Assembly (NCBI RefSeq): GCF_036002945.1
Contig: NZ_CP108529.1
Span: 5,017,001-5,081,000, forward strand
DNA length: 64,000 nt
DNA from: Streptomyces sp. NBC_01224
Lineage (GTDB): Bacteria; Actinomycetota; Actinomycetes; Streptomycetales; Streptomycetaceae
Reading direction: 5' to 3'
Below the pieces are notes generated by a model, which saw only the letters and a program-made list of their open reading frames with translations, ran no database searches and had not been told where the DNA came from. Shown piece after piece: positions 58,138 to 64,000 of the stretch; positions within the stretch are counted from its first letter, which is position 1, and the number at the start of each line of letters is the position of its first letter. The translations under genes and the position numbers were made by a program.

Positions 58138-60168
58138 ATGGACGTGAAGCGATACTTCCGTGGGCCGGTCATGTGGATCGTGCTGGCCGTCCTCGCCGTG
58201 GTCGTGTTGATGCAGGTCGTCGGCTCGTCGGGCGGCTACAAATCGGTGGACACCGGCAAGGTGATCCAGGCGATCAGCAAGGACCAGGTGGCGCAGGCCA
58301 AGCTGACCACCGGTGACGAACAGATCATCAAGATCGAGTTGAACAAGGGCCAGAAGCTTTCGGGCGAGTCCGGCAGCAAGTTCCAGGCGAGCTACATCGG
58401 CGACCAGGGTGTCCAGCTGGCCGACACGCTGCAGCAGAAGTTCGAGAGCGGCAAGATCGACAAGGGCTACACTGTCTCGCCGTCGAAGCAGTCCCCGTTC
58501 ATCTCGATCCTCCTCTCGCTGCTGCCCTTCGTCCTGATCGTGGTCGTCTTCCTGTTCCTGATGAATCAGATGCAGGGCGGCGGCTCCCGGGTCATGCAGT
58601 TCGGGAAGTCCAAGGCGAAGCTGATCACCAAGGACACCCCGAAGACGACGTTCGCCGATGTGGCGGGGTCGGACGAGGCCGTCGAGGAGCTCCAAGAGAT
58701 CAAGGAGTTCCTCGAGGAGCCGGCGAAGTTCCAGGCCGTCGGTGCCAAGATCCCGAAGGGTGTCCTGCTCTACGGGCCTCCCGGCACGGGTAAGACGCTG
58801 CTCGCACGCGCTGTCGCGGGCGAGGCGGGCGTCCCGTTCTACTCGATCTCCGGTTCCGACTTCGTCGAGATGTTCGTCGGTGTCGGTGCCAGCCGGGTTC
58901 GTGACCTCTTCGAGCAGGCCAAGGCGAACGCTCCGGCGATCGTTTTCGTCGACGAGATCGACGCCGTCGGCCGGCACCGCGGTGCCGGAATGGGCGGCGG
59001 TCACGACGAGCGCGAGCAGACGCTGAACCAGCTGCTCGTCGAGATGGACGGCTTCGACGTGAAGGGCGGCGTCATCCTGATCGCCGCCACGAACCGGCCG
59101 GACATCCTCGACCCGGCGCTGCTGCGACCGGGCCGTTTCGACCGGCAGATCGCGGTCGACCGGCCGGACATGCAGGGCCGTCTCGAGATTCTCAAGGTGC
59201 ACCAGAAGGGCAAGCCGGTCGCAAAGGACGTCGACCTCGGCGCCGTTGCCCGTCGTACGCCGGGCTTTACCGGTGCCGACCTGTCGAACGTGCTGAACGA
59301 AGCGGCGCTCCTCACGGCGCGCGCCAACCTGAAGCTGATCGACAACAAGATGCTCGACGAGGCCATCGACCGCGTCGTGGCGGGTCCGCAGAAGCGGACC
59401 CGGATCATGTCCGAGAAGGAGAAGAAGATCACCGCGTACCACGAGGGCGGACACGCCCTGGTCGCGGCGGCTTCCCCCCAGTCGGACCCGGTCCACAAGA
59501 TCACGATCCTCTCCCGCGGCCGCGCCCTCGGTTACACGATGGTGCTCCCGGAGGAGGACAAGTACTCCACGACGCGCAACGAGATGCTCGACCAGCTGGC
59601 CTACATGCTGGGCGGGCGCGCGGCCGAGGAGCTGGTCTTCCACGACCCGACCACCGGCGCTGCGAACGACATCGAGAAGGCCACCGCAACGGCCCGCGCG
59701 ATGGTCACGCAGTACGGCATGACGGAGCGGCTCGGCGCGATCAAGTTCGGTGGCGACAACACCGAGCCCTTCGTGGGCCGGGAGATGGGCCACCAGCGCG
59801 ACTACTCGGAAGAGGTCGCGGCCCTCGTCGACGAAGAGGTCAAGAAGCTCATCGAGACCGCGCACAACGACGCGTGGGAGATCCTCGTCGAGAACCGCGA
59901 CGTGCTGGACGCCCTGGTTCTCCAGCTCCTCGAGAAGGAGACGCTCGGCAAGGAGGAGATCGCCGAGATCTTCGCCCCGATCGTGAAGCGCCCGTCCCGT
60001 CCGGCATGGACCGGTTCCGCCCGACGCACCCCGTCGACGCGGCCGCCGGTGCTCTCGCCCAAGGAGCTCGCCCTCACCAACGGCGCCACCACGGCGAACG
60101 GCTCGGTCGTCCCGACGGACACCGTCCCGGCCACCGAGGTGCTTCCGGAGGACCGCCCCGAGAGCTGA
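58138..60168 (+). CDS. ftsH: ATP-dependent zinc metalloprotease FtsH
   Basis: 676 residues. Membrane helix 1 (GPVMWIVLAVLAVVVLMQVV), a short extracytoplasmic domain, helix 2 (ILLSLLPFVLIVVVFLFLM), AAA+ Walker A GPPGTGKT (about 213), Walker B IVFVDEIDAVG, the SRH ATNRPDILDPALLRPGR, and the zinc site HEGGH (about 434). A C-terminal Pro/Thr-rich tail follows AEIFAPIVKRP. It degrades unassembled membrane proteins and selected regulators. No start codon is available upstream in frame, so ATG 58138 is firm. A terminator separates it from folE. Confidence 0.96.
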   Translation: MDVKRYFRGPVMWIVLAVLAVVVLMQVVGSSGGYKSVDTGKVIQAISKDQVAQAKLTTGDEQIIKIELNKGQKLSGESGSKFQASYIGDQGVQLADTLQQKFESGKIDKGYTVSPSKQSPFISILLSLLPFVLIVVVFLFLMNQMQGGGSRVMQFGKSKAKLITKDTPKTTFADVAGSDEAVEELQEIKEFLEEPAKFQAVGAKIPKGVLLYGPPGTGKTLLARAVAGEAGVPFYSISGSDFVEMFVGVGASRVRDLFEQAKANAPAIVFVDEIDAVGRHRGAGMGGGHDEREQTLNQLLVEMDGFDVKGGVILIAATNRPDILDPALLRPGRFDRQIAVDRPDMQGRLEILKVHQKGKPVAKDVDLGAVARRTPGFTGADLSNVLNEAALLTARANLKLIDNKMLDEAIDRVVAGPQKRTRIMSEKEKKITAYHEGGHALVAAASPQSDPVHKITILSRGRALGYTMVLPEEDKYSTTRNEMLDQLAYMLGGRAAEELVFHDPTTGAANDIEKATATARAMVTQYGMTERLGAIKFGGDNTEPFVGREMGHQRDYSEEVAALVDEEVKKLIETAHNDAWEILVENRDVLDALVLQLLEKETLGKEEIAEIFAPIVKRPSRPAWTGSARRTPSTRPPVLSPKELALTNGATTANGSVVPTDTVPATEVLPEDRPES

Positions 60169-60232
60169 GGTTCCGCGAAGCCCGGTGTGGCTGCTGTCAC
60201 GGGAGCCGCACCGGACCCGGAATGGATGCCGT

Positions 60233-60270
60233 GCCCCCGCAGGTTCTAGCCTGTGGGGGCGCGGCTTTTT
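60233..60270 (+). terminator. Terminator between ftsH and folE
   Basis: GCCCCCGCAGG/CCTGTGGGGGC (11 bp, one G-T pair), loop TTCTAG, then GCGGC and five T residues. Confidence 0.85.
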
Positions 60271-60324
60271 CGTACGCCCGTGCGGAGGTATGCGCGGGTG
60301 ACAGCTCAGAGGAACGAGGCACAG

Positions 60325-60930
60325 ATGACCGACCCGGTGACGTTGGACGGCCAGGGTTCGATCGGTGAGTTCGACGAGAAGCGGGCCGAGGCGGCCGTAC
60401 GCGAACTCCTCTTCGCCGTGGGCGAGGACCCGGACCGTGAGGGACTGCGCGAGACGCCGGGGCGGGTGGCACGGGCGTACAAGGAGATATTCGCGGGCCT
60501 CTACCAGGTGCCCGAGGATGTGCTGACGACCACGTTCGATCTCGGCCACGACGAGATGGTGCTGGTCAAGGACATCGAGGTGTTCTCCACGTGTGAACAC
60601 CACCTGGTGCCGTTCCGGGGTGTCGCGCATGTCGGGTACATCCCGGCGACCAGCGGCAAGATCACCGGTCTGTCGAAGCTGGCCCGTCTCGTCGATGTCT
60701 TCGCCCGGCGCCCGCAGGTCCAGGAGCGGCTCACCACGCAGATCGCCGATTCGCTCATGGAGATTCTGGAGCCGCGCGGGGTCGTTGTCGTCGTCGAGTG
60801 CGAGCACATGTGCATGTCGATGCGCGGTATCCGCAAGCCCGGTGCGAAGACGCTGACCTCGGCGGTGCGCGGCCAGCTCCGCGACCCCGCGACGCGCGCC
60901 GAGGCCATGAGCCTGATCATGGCGCGCTGA
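60325..60930 (+). CDS. folE: GTP cyclohydrolase I
   Basis: 201 residues. EVFSTCEHHLVPFRGVAHVG has the zinc Cys and His, GLSKLARLVDVFARRPQVQE the GTP-binding part, and VECEHMCMSMRGIRKPG the second zinc Cys and substrate loop. It makes 7,8-dihydroneopterin triphosphate, the entry to folate. ATG 60325 follows GAGGAACGAGG. It is transcribed towards the minus-strand folate operon, with 37 bp between the stops, so the whole pathway is clustered here. Confidence 0.96.
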   Translation: MTDPVTLDGQGSIGEFDEKRAEAAVRELLFAVGEDPDREGLRETPGRVARAYKEIFAGLYQVPEDVLTTTFDLGHDEMVLVKDIEVFSTCEHHLVPFRGVAHVGYIPATSGKITGLSKLARLVDVFARRPQVQERLTTQIADSLMEILEPRGVVVVVECEHMCMSMRGIRKPGAKTLTSAVRGQLRDPATRAEAMSLIMAR

Positions 60931-60967
60931 GCTCCGGAGCGGCTGTGAGGGAAGAGCTCGGTGACCG

Positions 60968-61450
60968 CTACGCGGACGCCGAGCTCTTGTCGTTGTCCTC
61001 GTCCTCCGGGAGCTTGCAGATGCGCTCCAGCCAGAGGGCCGCGGCAACCACCGCGATGCCGGCCAGGACCGCGAAGCCCGCGTAGATCGCCTGGTCGCGG
61101 CGGGCCGGGATGTCGAGCGAGCCGAGCAGGAAGACGCCCGTGCCGCCGTACATGCCGGAGACCAGGGAGACGACCAGCGCGCTGGCCTGGCCGAAGACGA
61201 CTGCGCGGGCCGCCATCAGTGGCTCGACGCCCTTGGCTTCCGGCCGGCGCTCACGCTGGGCGCGCAGCCGGGAACGGATGGAGAGCGCTGTCGCGAGCAG
61301 GATGGCGGCGATCACCGCGAGCACGATCGGCGCGGCGAGGGGAACGCTCGGCAGACTGCCCAGGGAGTCCCAGAGACGGGCACCGCCCCAGGAGAGCACC
61401 CCGGCTGCGGCGAAGAGGCCGGCCAGTACCCCGAGCCGTAGTTGCTTCAC
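60968..61450 (-). CDS. DUF3180 family membrane protein
   Basis: 160 residues with four hydrophobic helices: LRLGVLAGLFAAAGVLSWGG, PIVLAVIAAILLATALSI, AARAVVFGQASALVVSLVSG and AIYAGFAVLAGIAVVAAALW. LMAARAVVFGQASA is the DUF3180 signature, and an acidic tail (EDEDNDKSS) follows. The family is found downstream of folK in many actinobacteria; no function is known. GTG 61450 has AAGGGTGG 9 nt upstream; GTG 61462 would overlap that site. Confidence 0.85.
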   Translation of the reverse strand: MKQLRLGVLAGLFAAAGVLSWGGARLWDSLGSLPSVPLAAPIVLAVIAAILLATALSIRSRLRAQRERRPEAKGVEPLMAARAVVFGQASALVVSLVSGMYGGTGVFLLGSLDIPARRDQAIYAGFAVLAGIAVVAAALWLERICKLPEDEDNDKSSASA

Positions 61451-61533
61451 CGAGTGATCCACCCTTCGCCGCCAGTGGTGCGTGTCACCAGTGGTCTGTG
61501 TAGCCAGTGATCCGTTTCCGTTGAGCCTAACGA

Positions 61534-62145
61534 CTACTCGGGCAGACGGAGTTCCAGATCGGCCCGGGGCAGAACGCCTTCCCGGCCGACACCGGCGAGC
61601 AGCTCCGCCACGGGGCCGGCGCCGGGCAGCTGAGCCCCGGGGTCGATGTCGTGCCAAGGGGCGAGCACGAAGGCGCGCTCATGGGCACGGGGGTGGGGGA
61701 GGGTGAGCGCCGGGTCGTCGGAGACGACATCCGCGTACGCCACGATGTCGACGTCGATGGTGCGCGGGCCCCAGCGTTCCTCACGAACCCGGTCGAAGGC
61801 CTCTTCGATGGCCTGGCCGCGTTCCAGGAGGGAGGACGGGGGGAGCGTCGTCTTCACGACGATCACCGCGTTGAAGTACGAGGGCTGGGAGCCGGGAGCG
61901 ACGCCCCAGGGCTCCGTCTCGTACACCGGGGAGACCGCTTTGACCCGCAGGCCGGGGGTGTCCTCCAGGGCGTCTATGGCGCCCTGGAGGGTCTCCAGGC
62001 GGTTGCCCAGATTGGAGCCCAGGGAGAGCACGGCGCGTTTGGGGTTGGAGAGGGTGATGTCCGCGGCGTCCACCTGCTCGACCACGGAGGCAGGAACCGG
62101 CTGTACGGTCGGGTCGCTCTGCCCCTCGGTAGAAAATGCAGTCAT
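61534..62145 (-). CDS. folK: 2-amino-4-hydroxy-6-hydroxymethyldihydropteridine pyrophosphokinase
   Basis: 203 residues. LSLGSNLGNRLETLQGAIDA starts the HPPK domain; SPVYETEPWG, QPSYFNAVIVV, RWGPRTIDVDIVAY with the two Mg-binding Asp, and LPHPRAHERAFVLAPW are all intact. About 35 N-terminal residues (MTAFSTEGQSDPTVQPVPAS) are an extension that resembles a linker. ATG 62145 overlaps the folB stop by 4 nt, so translation is coupled. It activates the pterin for FolP. Confidence 0.95.
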   Translation of the reverse strand: MTAFSTEGQSDPTVQPVPASVVEQVDAADITLSNPKRAVLSLGSNLGNRLETLQGAIDALEDTPGLRVKAVSPVYETEPWGVAPGSQPSYFNAVIVVKTTLPPSSLLERGQAIEEAFDRVREERWGPRTIDVDIVAYADVVSDDPALTLPHPRAHERAFVLAPWHDIDPGAQLPGAGPVAELLAGVGREGVLPRADLELRLPE

Positions 62146-62501
62146 ACTCGGCTCCGGGTGATGGTGATGGTCACATCGTCGAAGGGGACGGTGATCGGCG
62201 CATCCGGCTTGTGCACCACCACCTCCACCTCCTCGACTCCTTCGTGCTTGAGGCACTTCTGGGCGATGCGCTCCGCGAGCGTTTCGATCAGATCGACCGG
62301 TTCCCCCTGCACCACGTCGACGACCTCCTCCGCGACGATGCCGTAGTGCACGGTCTTCGTCAGGTCGTCGGCGGCTGCCGCGGGGCGGGTGTCGAGGCCG
62401 AGCACCAGGTCCACGATGAACGTCTGGCCCTCTTCCCGTTCTCGGGGGAAGACGCCATGGTGTCCACGGGCCTTGAGGCCGCGCAGCGCGACACGATCCA
62501 C
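62142..62501 (-). CDS. folB: Dihydroneopterin aldolase
   Basis: 119 residues. VDRVALRGLKARGHHGVFPR has the conserved Glu/His region, VDLVLGLDTRPAAAADDLTK, then TVHYGIVAEEV, LIETLAERIAQ and VHKPDAPI. It converts dihydroneopterin to the FolK substrate. GTG 62501 is placed by AGGAG 8 nt upstream. The 191 bp between it and the NTF2-like gene hold no ORF I support and may contain a secondary promoter. Confidence 0.95.
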   Translation of the reverse strand: MDRVALRGLKARGHHGVFPREREEGQTFIVDLVLGLDTRPAAAADDLTKTVHYGIVAEEVVDVVQGEPVDLIETLAERIAQKCLKHEGVEEVEVVVHKPDAPITVPFDDVTITITRSRV

Positions 62502-62692
62502 GCGAATCACTCCTGCTGTCGTTGGGCGTAGAGACACGGGGCCGCGTGCGGACGGCTGGGTGCTCTCTCTCGAATCTACCTGCGAGCACCGACAGTGCCC
62601 GCCCGCGGGGGCTATGGACAGGACCTTGCGGGGCTGGTAGCCGCTTCTACCCGCGGTTTCGGATTCCAACCCCTGTCGGGCGGATGCCTCGG

Positions 62693-63175
62693 TCAGGAGG
62701 ATGTGTCCTCGTCCTCGTCCTCACCGGATTCGGTGAGGACGGGCGAGCCGTGGTGGGACCAGAGCTTCCATCCGTCCGGTGTGCGCCGGAACACATTGGT
62801 GGCCACGACGAGTTGGCCGACCAGCGGTCCGAGCGCGTTGCCGTCCTCCGCGGGGCCGCCACTGAGGATGTTCTCCGTGCAGGTCACCAGGGCCGTGTCG
62901 CCCGTCATCGCGACCCCGACATCGGTCAGGAAGAACTGGATGTACTCGGTGTTCGCCATGATCAGGGCGTAACTGCGCAACACCTCGCCGCGGCCGGTGA
63001 GCACCGGCCAGCCGGGGTGGACGCAGGAGACGGTGAGGTCCTCGCCCGGCAGCCAGAGCCCGGAGAGCTCGTCGAAGTCGCCGCGCTCCATCGCCTCGTA
63101 GAAGGCGGTGTTGGCCTGCTCGACGGCCGCGATGTCGGCAGCCGCCTCTGCGTGCTCGTCGCGGGGCCCGCTCAC
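62693..63175 (-). CDS. NTF2-like (SnoaL) protein in the folate operon
   Basis: 160 residues. AAVEQANTAFYEAMERGDFD, then LWLPGEDLTVSCVHPGWPVL and RRTPDGWKLWSHHGSPVL give the cone-shaped NTF2/SnoaL fold. A Glu/Asp-rich C-terminus (GEDEDEDTSS) is present. Its GTG overlaps the folP TGA by 4 nt (GTGA), so it is translated with folP. Orthologues sit at the same place in other streptomycetes. No catalytic assignment can be made; an isomerase or binding role in pterin metabolism is only a guess from context. Confidence 0.82.
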   Translation of the reverse strand: MSGPRDEHAEAAADIAAVEQANTAFYEAMERGDFDELSGLWLPGEDLTVSCVHPGWPVLTGRGEVLRSYALIMANTEYIQFFLTDVGVAMTGDTALVTCTENILSGGPAEDGNALGPLVGQLVVATNVFRRTPDGWKLWSHHGSPVLTESGEDEDEDTSS

Positions 63176-64000
63176 GCGGCTCCCTCGACGGCGCGGGCGA
63201 CCCGTACCGCGTCGGCCGTGGCCCGTACCTCGTGGACACGGACGGCCCAGGCACCGGCGCGGGCGGAGAGCGCGGAGATCGCCGCAGTGGCGGCGTCGCG
63301 TTCGCGGGCGGGCGGCGGTGCGGCGCTCTCGCCGGCCAGCACATGGCCGAGGAAGCGCTTGCGGGAGGCGGCGACCAGCAGCGGGCGGCCCAGGGCGCGC
63401 AGCTCGTCGAGGTGGGCGACCAGGGAGAGGTCGTGGCCGGCGTCCTTGGCGAAGCCGAGACCGGGGTCGATCACGATCCGTTCCGGGGCGACACCGCCCG
63501 CGATCACGGCGTCCATCCGCTCCCGCAGCTCCGCGACGACCTCGGCGACGACGTCCTCGTACACCGCCCGGCTGTTCATGGACTCGCTGAAGCCGCGCCA
63601 GTGCATCACGACGAACGGCGTACCGGCCGCGGCGACGACCCCGACCATGTCCGGGTCGGCGAGGCCGCCGCTCACATCGTTGACCAGGGCGGCTCCGGCC
63701 GCGACCGACTCCTCGGCGACACGGGCCCGCATGGTGTCCACGGAGACCGTGACCCCTTCGGACGCCAGGCCCTTGACCACCGGGACCACGCGTCGCAATT
63801 CCTCCGACGCGTCCACCCGGCTGGCGCCGGGGCGGGTCGACTCGCCGCCGACATCGATCAGGTCGGCGCCCTCCGCGACCAGGTCGAGGCCGTGTTTGAT
63901 CGCGGCCGTGGTGTCGAACCAGCGGCCGCCGTCGGAGAAGGAGTCCGGGGTCACATTGACGACACCCATGACCGCGCAGCGGTCCCACTCCGGCAGGCCT
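63172..64000 (-). CDS. folP: Dihydropteroate synthase, N-terminus beyond the window
   Basis: The reading frame continues to the window edge (GLPEWDRCAVMGVVNVTPDS), so the start is off to the right. MGVVNVTPDSFSDGGRWFD is the first pterin-binding motif, DVGGESTRPGA the second, VNDVSGG, MHW and IDPGLGFAKDAGHDL the middle motifs, and SRKRFLG with VRVHEV the end. All substrate-binding motifs look intact, so sulfonamide sensitivity would be expected of the family. It is the first visible gene of the minus-strand folate operon. Confidence 0.96.
   Translation of the reverse strand, partial: GLPEWDRCAVMGVVNVTPDSFSDGGRWFDTTAAIKHGLDLVAEGADLIDVGGESTRPGASRVDASEELRRVVPVVKGLASEGVTVSVDTMRARVAEESVAAGAALVNDVSGGLADPDMVGVVAAAGTPFVVMHWRGFSESMNSRAVYEDVVAEVVAELRERMDAVIAGGVAPERIVIDPGLGFAKDAGHDLSLVAHLDELRALGRPLLVAASRKRFLGHVLAGESAAPPPARERDAATAAISALSARAGAWAVRVHEVRATADAVRVARAVEGAA

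Overview
The window is high-GC actinobacterial chromosome and almost certainly Streptomyces. Gene content and order match Streptomyces: bldG with its anti-sigma partner, hppA, an MFS-Tmk fusion, a TipA-like MerR regulator, rppA next to a P450, a WhiJ-like XRE/DUF397/ATPase trio, and ppa-dacB-tilS-hpt-ftsH-folE. GTG and TTG starts are frequent. Several genes look leaderless, with a TANNNT hexamer ending exactly 6 nt before the start codon. Comparisons with named Streptomyces genes are from memory; no search was run.

Region 1 (1-20.9 kb) is a conserved core block. It opens with the end of a Tad/Flp pilus cluster (TadC-like end, DUF4244 pilin, TadE-like, TadG-like). A DUF1998 helicase on the minus strand overlaps the TadG-like gene tail to tail. 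Then come bldG, its GHKL partner, hppA, a lipoprotein, a methyltransferase, a 65-aa membrane protein, topA, the MFS-Tmk fusion, holB, a secreted tripeptidyl-peptidase-like lipoprotein and tRNA-Thr(CGT).

Region 2 (20.9-50.7 kb) looks accessory. It holds two gene relics (a serine hydrolase and a streptogrisin-type protease), several tandem repeats, and small independent modules. These include a zinc dehydrogenase, an APH-like kinase, DUF2804, a short family A DNA polymerase, rppA plus a CYP158-like P450 (flaviolin-type pigment), and a Tat-exported DUF1259 protein. Also here are an FtsX-type ABC exporter, DUF2786, FUSC, the WhiJ-like trio, an aldehyde dehydrogenase, DinB, a PadR regulator with an ABC-2 drug exporter, glutamate decarboxylase, WrbA, a half-length ClC channel, a TipA-like regulator, YbjQ and DedA.

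Region 3 (50.7-64 kb) is core again: ThrE exporter, ppa, dacB, a DUF2342 metalloprotease, tilS, hpt, ftsH, folE, and a minus-strand folate operon (folP, an NTF2-like gene, folB, folK, DUF3180). folP runs off the right edge.

The most distinctive regulatory signals are: (i) a near-identical 12-bp tandem-repeat element in front of both the DUF397 gene and the ATPase gene of the WhiJ-like trio, whose ATPase carries the only in-frame TTA (bldA) codon found by eye in the window; (ii) three related palindromes around padR and its ABC operon; (iii) a tipA-type promoter before a TipA homologue that lacks the thiopeptide-attachment cysteine; (iv) a hairpin inserted between the ftsH Shine-Dalgarno and start codon; (v) a repeat element with perfect 22-bp terminal inverted repeats between dedA and thrE.
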